64,000 bases of DNA, taken from contig JAKSDQ010000003.1 of the NCBI GenBank assembly GCA_022360015.1, positions 1-64,000 on the forward strand, in the 5' to 3' direction. Each line of letters begins with the position of its first letter. Positions within the stretch are counted from its first letter, which is position 1. Of the stretch, positions 46,674 through 55,945 are shown in pieces. The position numbers and the translations under genes are program-made. Origin of the DNA: Cytophagales bacterium (GTDB lineage Bacteria > Bacteroidota > Bacteroidia > Cytophagales > Cyclobacteriaceae). The notes under the pieces are model-generated. The model searched no databases and had not been told where the DNA came from. It worked only from the letters and a program-made list of their open reading frames with translations.

Positions 46674-48332
46674 TTACAATGACACCCCCCGTTTCCACGG
46701 AATAAAATCATATTGACGCAGTTGCATGGCCTTTGTAATTCGTTTACCACTAGCCACCTGAATGACATGATCCAGTATTTCGGCGCCCATTACCTCAATG
46801 TTTTTTTCACCTTCGATCACAGGGCCGGTGTTTATGTCTATAATGTCAGGCATACGCTGTGCCAGTCGGGAGTTAGAAGAAATTTTGATTACCGGGGTAA
46901 CTGGATTTCCGGTGGGTGTACCCAACCCGGTAGTAAACAGGATAATATTAGCCCCGGAACCAGCCAGTCCTGTCGTTGACTCTACATCATTGCCAGGCGT
47001 ACAAAGCAGGTTTAAGCCGGGATTGGTCGCATATTCGGTATAATCCAGAATGTCATTCACCGGAGAGTTGCCCCCCTTTTTAGCGGCTCCTGCTGATTTC
47101 ATGGCGTCTGTGATCAAGCCATCCTTTATGTTGCCCGGAGATGGGTTCATATCAAACCCGGAACCGGCATTCTCTGCCGCTTTTTCATAGGCCCTCATCA
47201 GTTCGACAAACTTTTTCGCAGACGCCGGCCTGACCGAGCGGTCGATAAGTTCCTGTTCAACGCCGCAAAGCTCCGGGAATTCTGACAAAATCACCGTGCC
47301 GCCCAATGCCGCCAGCAGATCAGAGGTATAGCCAATTGCAGGGTTCGCGGAAATACCGGAAAAGCCATCAGAACCACCGCATTCCAGACCAATGGTTAAT
47401 TTGGAAAGAGGTGCGGGTTTTCTTTGGATTTTATTGGCTTCGATTAATGCCAAAAAGGTTTCTTTGATGGCTTTGGTAATCAGTTCCTGCTCTGTGCCTG
47501 TATTTTGCTGGTCAAGCATGATCACAGGCTTATCAAAATTCGGATTTATCTTTTTAAGCGCATCGTTAAACAACTGAATTTGTGCGTTTTGACAGCCAAG
47601 ACTCAACACGGTGGCCCCCGCCACATTGGGATTGTTCACATATCCCGCCAGCAACCCACAAAGTGTTTCCGCATCCTGACGTATTCCCCCACACCCCCCC
47701 TGATGGGTCAAAAAACGGATTCCATCAATGTTCTCAAATAGCTCAGGTTTGTCAGAAACATAATTTTGTGTTGCAGGGATGGATGGTGGTTCGATCCCTG
47801 TCAACCTTTGATCGTTGGATTTGTATTGCTCAACCAGCGATCTCAGATAGGACTCGTACTGCACCTCCTTTTCCAGGCCCAAAGTCTTTTCAAAAGTCTT
47901 TTTAATCACCTCGATGTTGCGGTTTTCACAAAACACCAGTGGAAAAACAAGCCAATAATTGGCCGTACCCACCTGTCCGTCATTACGGTGATAGCCGTCA
48001 AAGGTGGTGTCTTTCCATGTAGAAACATCAGGAGGTGTCCAGGCAACTTGTTTTCGGTTCCCAAGTTCATAGGAAGACGCCCGATGGGTTACATTTTGTG
48101 TAGTTATGGGCTCACCTTTTGCAATTTCCCGGCTGGCCTCACCGACAACGACCCCGTACATGTACACCTTTTCACCTTTTCCAAAATCTTTAAGGGCAAT
48201 TTTATGTTTAGCCCTGATATTGGTTACCAGCGATAGTTCCTCCCCATTTATCCGGATGACATCATCTTTCGGGAGGTCAGTCAATGCAACCGCTACGTTA
48301 TCTGTATCATTAATGGTCAATGCCTTATTCAT
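46674..48332 (-). CDS. uxaA: Altronate dehydratase, SAF-UxaA fusion
   Basis: The 552-aa protein has an N-terminal SAF domain (about residues 1-90: VTNIRAKHKIALKDFGKG, EPITTQNVTHRA) and the UxaA core with FLTHQGGCGG and the GLECGGSDGFSGISANPA block, then CTPGNDVESTTGLAGSGANI. It dehydrates D-altronate to 2-keto-3-deoxygluconate in galacturonate breakdown. It follows uxaB with an 8-bp overlap. It is often two-part in other bacteria; the fused 500-aa form is the common one. Confidence 0.95.
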   Translation of the reverse strand: MNKALTINDTDNVAVALTDLPKDDVIRINGEELSLVTNIRAKHKIALKDFGKGEKVYMYGVVVGEASREIAKGEPITTQNVTHRASSYELGNRKQVAWTPPDVSTWKDTTFDGYHRNDGQVGTANYWLVFPLVFCENRNIEVIKKTFEKTLGLEKEVQYESYLRSLVEQYKSNDQRLTGIEPPSIPATQNYVSDKPELFENIDGIRFLTHQGGCGGIRQDAETLCGLLAGYVNNPNVAGATVLSLGCQNAQIQLFNDALKKINPNFDKPVIMLDQQNTGTEQELITKAIKETFLALIEANKIQRKPAPLSKLTIGLECGGSDGFSGISANPAIGYTSDLLAALGGTVILSEFPELCGVEQELIDRSVRPASAKKFVELMRAYEKAAENAGSGFDMNPSPGNIKDGLITDAMKSAGAAKKGGNSPVNDILDYTEYATNPGLNLLCTPGNDVESTTGLAGSGANIILFTTGLGTPTGNPVTPVIKISSNSRLAQRMPDIIDINTGPVIEGEKNIEVMGAEILDHVIQVASGKRITKAMQLRQYDFIPWKRGVSL

Positions 48333-49758
48333 ATTTTTGTCTTGCTAATAAATTACGGGGAGACCCGATTTCCAGTGCGTTAAATACACTTAGAACCTCA
48401 CTGGTTAAACCGGGTATTGTATTAAGATCCATCTCCCAAAAGTAGATATTGCCCATTAGGGCTTGTATCAAATCATCATTTGAGGTACTTTGTTCGCTTG
48501 CCTCACTGAAAAACTCAAGGTTTTTCCTGTCATCCTTTGCTTCAAAATCAGGAGAAAGATAAAGTTTTATCAGGCTTGCCAGCGCCAGCACCAATCCTTT
48601 TGGCAATTGATGTTTTATTTTAAAATATCCTGTCAGGGAAGGCAATACCCGTACCTTAAATTTCGATATGGCGTTTAAAGAGATTGACTCGAGCGCATGA
48701 CGAATGAAAGGGTTTTGAAAGCGCTCCATAATATTTTCAGCAAAAGTCCTCAGTTCACTTTCCGGCATATCGATGGTGGGCATGATCTCTTCAAAAAGCA
48801 TTTCCCTGATAAACTGGCCAATGACCTCATCTTCAACTGCATCTTTGACTGTTTCAATGCCTGCGAGTAGTGCTATTGGCACCATTGCGGTATGAGCACC
48901 ATTCAGAATTTTTACTTTTCTGGTACGATAAGGCTCCATGTCGGGTACAAACTTCACATTTAAACCAACCTTATCAGCCGGAAATGCCCTGGCAATTTCT
49001 CCTGGCCCTTCAATGACCCAAAGATGAAAAGACTCGGAGGAAACCATCAAATTATCCCGGTAGCCGAGGTTTTGCCGAAGGGTATCAATTTCATCTGAAG
49101 GGAAACCAGGCACAATCCGGTCTACCAGGGTATTGCCAAAAAAATTGTAGTTTTCCAGCCAATAAACAAATTCCTTCGGATAGTTCCATATCTCCGAATA
49201 GTTTAGAATAGCTTCTTTCAGTTTATCGCCATTGCGGTCTATCAGTTCGCATGGAATAAATACCAACCCGCTTTCAGGGGTGCCCTGAAAATGATCAAAT
49301 CTTACTTTCAGTAACTGCGACAGTTTTCCCGGAAAAGTTGCTGCCAGGTCACCGGGGCTTGGCCTATCACGCTCATCAAACCTGATGCCTGCCTCTGTTG
49401 TATTGGATATGACAATTTTTAAATCCCTGTTTACCGCCTGAGCAAAATATTGGGCTGGTTCTTTAAAAGGATCGATGCATTGACTGATACAAGTTATCAA
49501 ACGGGTTTCGTCTACAATTTTTCCGTCTGATAACCCTCTCAAAAGGTGGTGGTAAAGGCCGTCCTGCTCTTCAAGCCTGGCCACCATACCCTGTGGAATG
49601 GGCTGCACCACTGCCACTCCCGATTGATAACCGGCCCTTTCATTTAAAATATCAATCATCCAGTCGGCAAATGCGCGAAGGAAATTCCCTTCTCCAAATT
49701 GTAGAATTTTTACCGGTAATGCCGGTTTCTGTAAGGTATTTCTGTTAAGAGACTTCAT
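48325..49758 (-). CDS. uxaB: Tagaturonate reductase
   Basis: The 477-aa protein of the mannitol/altronate dehydrogenase superfamily has the NAD-binding FGEGNFLRAFADWMID, NTTEAGI, LVDRIVPGFP and KILNGAHTAMVPIA, with the catalytic Lys in KVKILNG. It reduces D-tagaturonate to D-altronate. It is the first gene of the uxaBA operon and has a LacI-type palindrome upstream. Confidence 0.94.
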   Translation of the reverse strand: MKSLNRNTLQKPALPVKILQFGEGNFLRAFADWMIDILNERAGYQSGVAVVQPIPQGMVARLEEQDGLYHHLLRGLSDGKIVDETRLITCISQCIDPFKEPAQYFAQAVNRDLKIVISNTTEAGIRFDERDRPSPGDLAATFPGKLSQLLKVRFDHFQGTPESGLVFIPCELIDRNGDKLKEAILNYSEIWNYPKEFVYWLENYNFFGNTLVDRIVPGFPSDEIDTLRQNLGYRDNLMVSSESFHLWVIEGPGEIARAFPADKVGLNVKFVPDMEPYRTRKVKILNGAHTAMVPIALLAGIETVKDAVEDEVIGQFIREMLFEEIMPTIDMPESELRTFAENIMERFQNPFIRHALESISLNAISKFKVRVLPSLTGYFKIKHQLPKGLVLALASLIKLYLSPDFEAKDDRKNLEFFSEASEQSTSNDDLIQALMGNIYFWEMDLNTIPGLTSEVLSVFNALEIGSPRNLLARQKYE

Positions 49759-49836
49759 GACGTCGAGGTTATTGCAGCCATGCCTGAGATTGGCGGATTA
49801 CTAATCGTTTAAGTTTTTGTATGGTGGCAAAATTTA

Positions 49837-49850
49837 TGAAATCGATTGCA
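49837..49850. promoter_or_regulatory. LacI-type operator in the uxaB/lacI intergenic region
   Basis: TGAAATCGATTGCA is a 14-bp imperfect palindrome with a central CG, and it differs in one base from the perfect palindrome at 52446-52459. It directly abuts CAAAAATA (49851-49858), the minus-strand -7 box TATTTTTG of uxaB, so a bound repressor would block transcription of uxaBA. Confidence 0.65.
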
Positions 49851-50006
49851 CAAAAATAACAATTTTGCTTTGACTTAAAAAGGTAATATAAGTATTATTA
49901 TAATAAACCGGGTTTTTCGTCACCTAAAAACTAATACCCGGGATATTTTAATAGGTTAAACCAATGGCTATGGTTTAGGCTCCGGTAAGGCATAAGCGTA
50001 CAGATA

Positions 50007-51062
50007 ATGAGTAAGTCCAATAAAAAGGTAAAAAAGAGTACTACGATTCACGATATTGCCCGTGAGCTCAATATCTCTGCGTCAACCGTTTCCAGATCCT
50101 TAAATAATCATCCGGGCACCAATAGCAGGACAAAGAACCTGGTCAGGAAGACCGCTAAAAAATTGAATTACAATTTCAATTCACTGGCTTCCAGATTGCG
50201 AAGTGGCCGCAGCCACACCATCGGCTTAATAGTACCGAGGGTAGACCGGGAGTATTTTTCCAATGTCATCTACGCTGTCGAAACCTATTTATACGAACGG
50301 GGGTATCATGTTTTGATCTGCCAATCCAATGAAAATTTTGAAAAGGAAAAAGCCAGCTTTCAGACCCTGTTAAGAAATAACGTAGAGGGCCTGGTGGTTT
50401 CCATATCCGCAGAAACCACGGATTCGGAAATCATGGAAGGTATCATTGCCAGAGGCACTCCTCTCATTCAATTTGACAGGGTTTTAAAAAAAGTAAAGGG
50501 CCATAAGGTGATGAACGATAATTTTGGTGCGGCGTACGATGCCGTCAAACATATGATAGATCAAGGTTATCGCAAAATCGTACATTACGCCGGCCCACAG
50601 CATATTAACATTTTTGAAGATCGCTTTCTGGGCTACAAACAGGCGCTTGAAGATTATGGCATACCTTTTTTGCCGGAGTTAGTGATTCAAAATGGTGTCA
50701 CCAAAGAAGACGGAGAGAACATTACAACCCAACTTTTTACAAAGCGAGGATGTGCCGATGCCATATTTGCCTCCAGTGACTATTCCGCCCTGGGTGCCAT
50801 GATACGGTTGAACGAAATGGGTTATACTATTCCGGACGATGTAGGCATTTGCGGTTATGCCAACGAACCTTTTACCGAACTTTTCGGCCTTACTTCTATT
50901 GACCAGTTCAGCACTGAAATGGGCAAAACCATCGCCAAAACCCTGGTAGAATCCATTGAAGAAAATGATACCGCTTACATTCCCAAAACCATTATCATAG
51001 CACCTAAACTCATTCCGAGGAAATCAACGCTTCGAAAAGACGGTGGGGGAATTGACAATTGA
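50007..51062 (+). CDS. LacI-family transcriptional regulator (uronate region)
   Basis: The 351-aa protein has a LacI helix-turn-helix (TIHDIARELNISASTVSRSL, SRTKNLVRKTAKKLNYN), a hinge (NSLASRLRSGRSH), and a periplasmic-binding-type sensor domain with HTIGLIVPRVDREYFSNVI and FASSDYSALGAMI. It is divergent from uxaB, so the most likely target is uxaBA, with a uronate or derivative as inducer. The last codons (GGGIDN and the stop) are supplied by the G-rich repeat that follows, so its natural C-terminus may have been altered. Confidence 0.92.
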   Translation: MSKSNKKVKKSTTIHDIARELNISASTVSRSLNNHPGTNSRTKNLVRKTAKKLNYNFNSLASRLRSGRSHTIGLIVPRVDREYFSNVIYAVETYLYERGYHVLICQSNENFEKEKASFQTLLRNNVEGLVVSISAETTDSEIMEGIIARGTPLIQFDRVLKKVKGHKVMNDNFGAAYDAVKHMIDQGYRKIVHYAGPQHINIFEDRFLGYKQALEDYGIPFLPELVIQNGVTKEDGENITTQLFTKRGCADAIFASSDYSALGAMIRLNEMGYTIPDDVGICGYANEPFTELFGLTSIDQFSTEMGKTIAKTLVESIEENDTAYIPKTIIIAPKLIPRKSTLRKDGGGIDN

Positions 51063-51283
51063 CAATGAAGGATTGGTAGTGGGTGATGAGGGATTGGGGA
51101 TTAGTAGTGGGTAATGGGGGATTGGTGGTGAGTGATGAAGGATTGGTGGTGGGGGAATTGATAATTGACAGTTGACAATGAGGGATTGGTAGTGGGTGAT
51201 GAGGGATTGGGGATTAGTAGTGGGTAATGGGGGATTGGTAGTGGGTGATGGAGGTTTGGAATTGGTGGTGAGGGGGTGTTCAC
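51049..51283. repeat. G-rich minisatellite between the two lacI genes
   Basis: The plus strand is built from variants of GGGATTGGTAGTGGGTGATG, with a higher-order copy: TTGACAATGARGGATTGGTA begins at 51059 and again at 51172 (113 bp apart). Between these are spacers such as ATTGATAATTGACAGTTGAC. A minus-strand frame over it is low-complexity (Pro, His, Ser) and not a gene. Confidence 0.85.
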
Positions 51284-51288
51284 ATAGA

Positions 51289-52317
51289 TTAATGGGGGGT
51301 CGAGGATTCTCTGACGATCAATTCGGTGCTAAGGGCGATTTCTTTAAAATCAAGCTGGCCGGCGGGCTCCTGGTTTATTTCTTCCAACAGCTTTTGGGCG
51401 GCAAGTGTTCCCATTTCCTCGCATGGCTGTCTCACTGAAGTCACTGAAGGTTTTAACAGAGACGAGACTGTTTCTTCACTAAAGCCTACGATGCCCATTT
51501 CCTGAGGTACTTTGATATGATGGTTGAGCGCATAGGCCATAGCGCTGATTGCGGTGAGGTTATTGGCACAAAAAAAAGCATCGGGTCCGGGTGGATGCTG
51601 AAGCAATTCTTCTGCGATTCCGGTGCCATCTTCAGTGGTTAGCTGGCAATATTTCACAAGCTTTTCGTCGTAGGGCAGGTTGGCATCGAGCAATGCCTGC
51701 TTATATCCTGCCAACCGGTCTCTGAAAATCTTTTGACTTTGATATCCGGCTATATGGGCTATTCTTTTAAAGCCTTGCTCAGCCAAGTGACTGGTACCAA
51801 GATACGCCCCTTCAAAGTCCTTCACCACAATTTTAAAGGTGTCTTCAATTTCGTCACAAACCCGGTCAAAAAATACCAACGGGATACCAGTATCCCTGGC
51901 CTTTCTGAAATGGTCAAACTGTTCAGTATTGATGGCCAGGGAAACTATTATACCGTCAACCCGGTTGGCAATTAAAGTATCGAAGAGCTCGACTTCCCGG
52001 TCGTAAAGATCATGTGACTGACAAATGAGCACGGTGTACCCGTTTTCCGAGGCTATTTTTTCGATACCGGTAATCGCAGATGCAAAGAAATTCCTGTTGA
52101 CCGCAGGTACCACCACACCAATGGTTAAAGATTGGTTGGTGATAAGGCCGGTGGCCAGGTGGTTCTTTTCAAATCCCAGTACCTTGGCAACCCTTCTCAC
52201 TTCTTCTTTGGTCTTCTCACTGATCCTGGCATGGTCATTTAACGCGCGGGAAACCGTGGAGGAGGCAATTCCCAGGTAATCGGCAATATCGTAAATACTG
52301 ACTTTTTTATTACTCAT
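51289..52317 (-). CDS. LacI-family transcriptional regulator (oxidoreductase region)
   Basis: The 342-aa protein has the HTH SIYDIADYLGIASSTVSRAL, hinge helix NHLATGLITNQ and sensor domain TIGVVVPAVNRNFFASAI, with the C-terminal effector region FSEETVSSLLKPSVTSV. It is about as long as other LacI proteins and is clearly different from the first LacI. It is divergent from a Gfo/Idh/MocA gene and likely controls that gene and itself through the palindrome at 52446-52459. Confidence 0.93.
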   Translation of the reverse strand: MSNKKVSIYDIADYLGIASSTVSRALNDHARISEKTKEEVRRVAKVLGFEKNHLATGLITNQSLTIGVVVPAVNRNFFASAITGIEKIASENGYTVLICQSHDLYDREVELFDTLIANRVDGIIVSLAINTEQFDHFRKARDTGIPLVFFDRVCDEIEDTFKIVVKDFEGAYLGTSHLAEQGFKRIAHIAGYQSQKIFRDRLAGYKQALLDANLPYDEKLVKYCQLTTEDGTGIAEELLQHPPGPDAFFCANNLTAISAMAYALNHHIKVPQEMGIVGFSEETVSSLLKPSVTSVRQPCEEMGTLAAQKLLEEINQEPAGQLDFKEIALSTELIVRESSTPH

Positions 52318-52616
52318 AGGCTGATCGGCTTAACAGACCTAAAAAATACAGAATTAAAGCATAATCAAGTAGCTACACGTGGAAAACTTTTTAATATTTA
52401 TCAAAATTTTCCCTTTTATCTTGAATGACGAAATAAATAATTTATTGCAATCGATTGCATTATATTGGATAAAGCTTTAATTTCAAGATTGACATATAAA
52501 TGGGCTACTATGATTTTAAAACCGGATATGCAGTATTCAGGTTCCTCTACCGGGGTATATCATCATGTCATCTACTTAAACTCACACAGTAAATTTAAAT
52601 CGTAAATAATTTAACC
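52318..52616. other. Divergent control region between lacI and oxidoreductase gene
   Basis: This AT-rich region carries the operator at 52446-52459. TATATTGG (52461-52468) next to it is a possible plus-strand -7 element, but no -33 at proper spacing was found. Confidence 0.5.
52446..52459. promoter_or_regulatory. LacI-type operator, perfect 14-bp palindrome
   Basis: TGCAATCGATTGCA is a perfect palindrome with the central CG typical of LacI-family operators. It lies between the second lacI gene and the 52617 oxidoreductase gene. A copy with one change lies at 49837-49850. Confidence 0.75.
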
Positions 52617-54014
52617 ATGAAAAACTCAAGAAGGACTTTTTTAACCACAGTAAGCATGCTGGCGGGTGGCTCTATGGTATCACTGCCCTCATGGGGATTT
52701 GGTTTGGGCGGCGCAAAATTGAAGGTCACCCTGGTGGGCACAGGGGTACGGGGCACCAGCTTCTGGGGAAAACGCCTGGTGGAAGAATATGGCGATATTC
52801 TTGAATTCGTTGGCCTGTGTGACAATAATCCCGGCAGGCTCGCCTATGGCAAAAAGTATATAGGAGTAAATTGCCCTACGTTTACGAATTTTGAGGAGAT
52901 GGTGGCCACCACCAAACCAGATTTGGTCATCGTCACCACCAAGGACGCTAATCACCATGAGTTTATCATCAAAGGACTAAACATGGGGTGTGATGTGCTC
53001 ACTGAAAAACCATTGACGATCGATGAAGTGAAGTGCCAGGCGATTCTCGAGGCTGAAAGAAAATCCAATAAGAACCTGATCGTCGGGTTTAATTACCGGT
53101 GGAGTCCCTACAGCACCAAAATCAAGGAACTGCTGATGAATGGTGCCATTGGTAAAGTAACCTCTGTCGATTTTCACTGGTATTTGAATACCTATCATGG
53201 CGCCTCTTATTTCAGACGTTGGCATGGTCTTAGGCAGGAAGGGGGTACACTTTGGGTGCATAAGTCAACCCACCACTTTGACCTGCTCAACTGGTGGCTG
53301 GACTCAGACCCCGCAGAGGTATTTGCTTATGGAGCCCTTGAGCACTATGGCCACAATGGCCCTTTCAGAGGTGAAAACTGCCGGACCTGTGATTATAAAA
53401 AGGAATGTAAATTTCATTGGGACATTACTAAAAGCAAACGGTCTATGGAATTGTACGTGGCTAATGAAAAGTATGACGGTTACGTGAGGGATAGTTGTTT
53501 GTTTCGCCCTGAAATAAACATCTATGATAAAATGTCCGCCCAGATTAAATATGCCAATGATGCCATTGTCAATTATTCCCTTACCACCTATTCGCCTTTT
53601 GAGGGTTGGCGTATTGCTTTTAATGGAACAAAAGGCCGGCTGGAGGCCTGGCTGGATATCCCCTATTACAAAAAGGAAAACTTAAGTCAGTCTGAACTAC
53701 ACGCAGCGGAAATGAACCAGAACCGCAAAGAAGACCAGTCTTCCGAGCCTATTATTGTGCATAAGCTCTGGAGTGATTTTGAAACCACCCGGGTGGGCAT
53801 GGAACGTGGTGGCCATGGAGGGGGAGACAAACGGCTTCACGATAAAATCTTTAAAAACCCGCAACAAAAGGACCCCTTTGACCGGGCAGCCGGTGTAAGA
53901 GACGGCGCCATGTCGATCCTCATCGGGGTAGCAGCACGAAAAAGTATTGAGTCAGGCAATCCGGTCCGCATCGCGGAATTAACCGACCTTGAACCCAGGA
54001 TTAAAAGACTGTAA
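52617..54014 (+). CDS. Gfo/Idh/MocA-family oxidoreductase with Tat signal
   Basis: The 465-aa protein starts with a twin-arginine signal (NSRRTFLTTVSMLAGGS), so it is exported folded with its cofactor. The NAD(P) Rossmann part has VTLVGTGVRG and EFVGLCDNN, then EKPLTIDEVKCQAIL with the conserved Lys of EKP, and YNYRWSP-like GFNYRWSPYS. A Cys cluster (CRTCDYKKECKFH) in the C-terminal domain is worth noting. It probably oxidises a sugar or derivative in the periplasm. Confidence 0.9.
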   Translation: MKNSRRTFLTTVSMLAGGSMVSLPSWGFGLGGAKLKVTLVGTGVRGTSFWGKRLVEEYGDILEFVGLCDNNPGRLAYGKKYIGVNCPTFTNFEEMVATTKPDLVIVTTKDANHHEFIIKGLNMGCDVLTEKPLTIDEVKCQAILEAERKSNKNLIVGFNYRWSPYSTKIKELLMNGAIGKVTSVDFHWYLNTYHGASYFRRWHGLRQEGGTLWVHKSTHHFDLLNWWLDSDPAEVFAYGALEHYGHNGPFRGENCRTCDYKKECKFHWDITKSKRSMELYVANEKYDGYVRDSCLFRPEINIYDKMSAQIKYANDAIVNYSLTTYSPFEGWRIAFNGTKGRLEAWLDIPYYKKENLSQSELHAAEMNQNRKEDQSSEPIIVHKLWSDFETTRVGMERGGHGGGDKRLHDKIFKNPQQKDPFDRAAGVRDGAMSILIGVAARKSIESGNPVRIAELTDLEPRIKRL

Positions 54015-54069
54015 GGCCCCGCCCTTTCAACACTTGTTAAAGTGGACCAATTCGGACCGGGAGCTGCCA

Positions 54070-54279
54070 ATGTTGTGCGGTCGTCAATTCCAGTTGAACG
54101 AACGCATTAAGGACATGCGTCTGCTCACCTATATTCGTAAACGCATCTCACAACACATGAACCCGGAAGGCTTTCAACAAATATTACCGAACCACTGGCA
54201 ACCTGGTATGGAAAACACCCATGTGGTGGCCGTGGATGCAGTGGTGTATGAAGTCGATGTAAAGTCACCGAATTCTTAG
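54070..54279 (+). CDS. Hypothetical short protein or gene fragment
   Basis: A 69-aa frame (MLCGRQFQLNERIKDMRLL, then FQQILPNHWQPGMENTHVVA) opens 56 bp after the oxidoreductase stop; the same frame is also open upstream, overlapping the end of that gene. The residue mix looks protein-like, and the composition resembles that of neighbouring genes. No family is recognised. It may be a leftover of a larger gene. Confidence 0.3.
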   Translation: MLCGRQFQLNERIKDMRLLTYIRKRISQHMNPEGFQQILPNHWQPGMENTHVVAVDAVVYEVDVKSPNS

Positions 54280-54439
54280 CTACTGCCATTATACAATACT
54301 TATTAGCCCCTGTAAGTCTTTAACTTGCGCATGATCCACTAAAATCAGTGTCCTGACACCTCTCTCCTGACTCCTGCTATTCTCATGATTCTTTACATAT
54401 TATATCTGTCCGGCACCTGACCTTTCATATTACATTTCT

Positions 54440-54472
54440 AGTCATAGTATGGCTTTGAGCCATGCTATGACT
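54440..54472. repeat. Nested palindromic repeat, copy 5 (compensated variant)
   Basis: AGTCATAGTATGGCT (54440-54454), loop TTG, AGCCATGCTATGACT (54458-54472). The change to GGCT in arm 1 is matched by AGCC in arm 2, and the central change leaves only a G-U type pair. The paired changes show that the hairpin, rather than just the sequence, has been kept. It lies between convergent gene ends. Confidence 0.9.
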
Positions 54473-54486
54473 TCAAGGGGAGCTCG

Positions 54487-55914
54487 TTAACGGCTCATGG
54501 CGTAAGCCTGTGTGGTGACATAGTACTTGGTGAGGGTATTCTGAACTTCCCAGTTGGGCAGTTTTCCGTCAACTAGGTATTGCAGGTACTTTTCAGTTAC
54601 CTGGGCAAAATGTGCTTCATGCCCAACCTTGTATTCATCCGGTATGATTATTTCCCAGCCACCGGCTGAGGCCTTAAAGGACAATCCCGGAAATCTGCCG
54701 GACAGTCTGTCGATAGCATCCCTGAGAGCGGTTTCCAGATGGTCCTTTCCGGTGCTTTTTACCGGTTCCACATACAATGTAGGTTGATACTGTTGCGCTT
54801 TATCCTGCCTGATTACCAGGTTGGTTTTTGTCCCACGCATGACCGAAAAATGGGTATCTTTTGCGTCTTCCGGGGCCTCATAATTCCAGGTAACGGATAC
54901 TTTGCCATGTACACCCCGTGTGGTAAAAACAAAGGCGCCGTTTGCATAAACATTCAGGACAGAATCTCTGATGATATCTTTTTTCAAATAATCCGGGTAA
55001 TCACTTAATCCGGTTACCCTTTGGAACTGAGCCGGATGAAGGGGCGTAGCCCACCGTTCGGCAGAGATAAGTTCAATTTCGGTTTTATAATCTATCCCTT
55101 CTTCCGGGAAGCACTCCCAAAGGATCAGGTCGACAAGGTGCGTGGAAACATCAACGATTCCCTCACCTTGCTGCGTAACATCAAAGAACCATGCCGGCCT
55201 TATCAAAGGTTGCCCTGCCACATACTTAAAAAAATGATGCACACTTTCCTTGGAAATAGCCGGGTTATCGGGCGTACCTTTCTCTAATTCACCAAATAAA
55301 CCGGTTTGCCTTGAAAGCTCCTTTTGCAACATAGTGGTAATTTCATAACGCTCAGTCATGATGTCGTACAACAATACCCCTTTTTCGGCAGCCAGGTCGT
55401 AGGTCTCTTTCAGCAGCAAAAAACCATCGGGATCGATAATCATGGGTTTGTCTGCCAGGACATTGATACCTGCGTTGACTGCTTTGTGAATGTATTCGGT
55501 TTTTTTGGCATTGTTGCCGGAAACCACCATGACATTGCCAGGCTTTTCACGCAGCATTTTGTCCAGAAAATCAGGACCGGTATATAGCTTCGACTCCCAG
55601 TCGGTGGGGTTTTCCTGCCGGTTATTAAACTGTTCAATTCTATTGAGGTGTTGCTTCAAATCCTCTCCTCCCGGTGCAAATATGTGCACGGTAGGATCTA
55701 CCTGGGCATACCTGAATTTCTGTACGAGCGCCGCATGGAAATGGCCCGGATCTAATGTCATCAGTTTAATCTCATCCATGGCTCCGGTAAAATTAGTTTT
55801 AGGTGCAGTACCTGCTGTACTCCCACCCTGATCATTTGAATGGGTCTGAGGTGAGCTGCATGATGCCATAGCTATGGCAAATACCATAAAAAAGTGTTTG
55901 GTTTTTGATACCAT
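54487..55914 (-). CDS. Gfo/Idh/MocA-family oxidoreductase, lipoprotein
   Basis: The 475-aa protein has a lipoprotein signal (AIAMASCSS) and a Ser/Thr/Gly linker. A Rossmann oxidoreductase domain follows (KLMTLDPGHFHAALVQ, VMVVSGNNAKKTEYI, NVLADKPMI), and then a C-terminal domain that Pfam calls putative oxidoreductase C. ADKP replaces the usual EKP around the conserved Lys. Lipid anchoring of this family is a Bacteroidota habit. It is the last gene of a minus-strand run from 59436. Confidence 0.88.
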   Translation of the reverse strand: MVSKTKHFFMVFAIAMASCSSPQTHSNDQGGSTAGTAPKTNFTGAMDEIKLMTLDPGHFHAALVQKFRYAQVDPTVHIFAPGGEDLKQHLNRIEQFNNRQENPTDWESKLYTGPDFLDKMLREKPGNVMVVSGNNAKKTEYIHKAVNAGINVLADKPMIIDPDGFLLLKETYDLAAEKGVLLYDIMTERYEITTMLQKELSRQTGLFGELEKGTPDNPAISKESVHHFFKYVAGQPLIRPAWFFDVTQQGEGIVDVSTHLVDLILWECFPEEGIDYKTEIELISAERWATPLHPAQFQRVTGLSDYPDYLKKDIIRDSVLNVYANGAFVFTTRGVHGKVSVTWNYEAPEDAKDTHFSVMRGTKTNLVIRQDKAQQYQPTLYVEPVKSTGKDHLETALRDAIDRLSGRFPGLSFKASAGGWEIIIPDEYKVGHEAHFAQVTEKYLQYLVDGKLPNWEVQNTLTKYYVTTQAYAMSR

Positions 55915-55945
55915 TATTTTTCTTTGTTGTTAAAAACTTCATTAA

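Noticed and set aside
51101..51283. Minus-strand Pro/His/Ser-rich frame
   Set aside because: It is the translation of the G-rich minisatellite and has no gene features.
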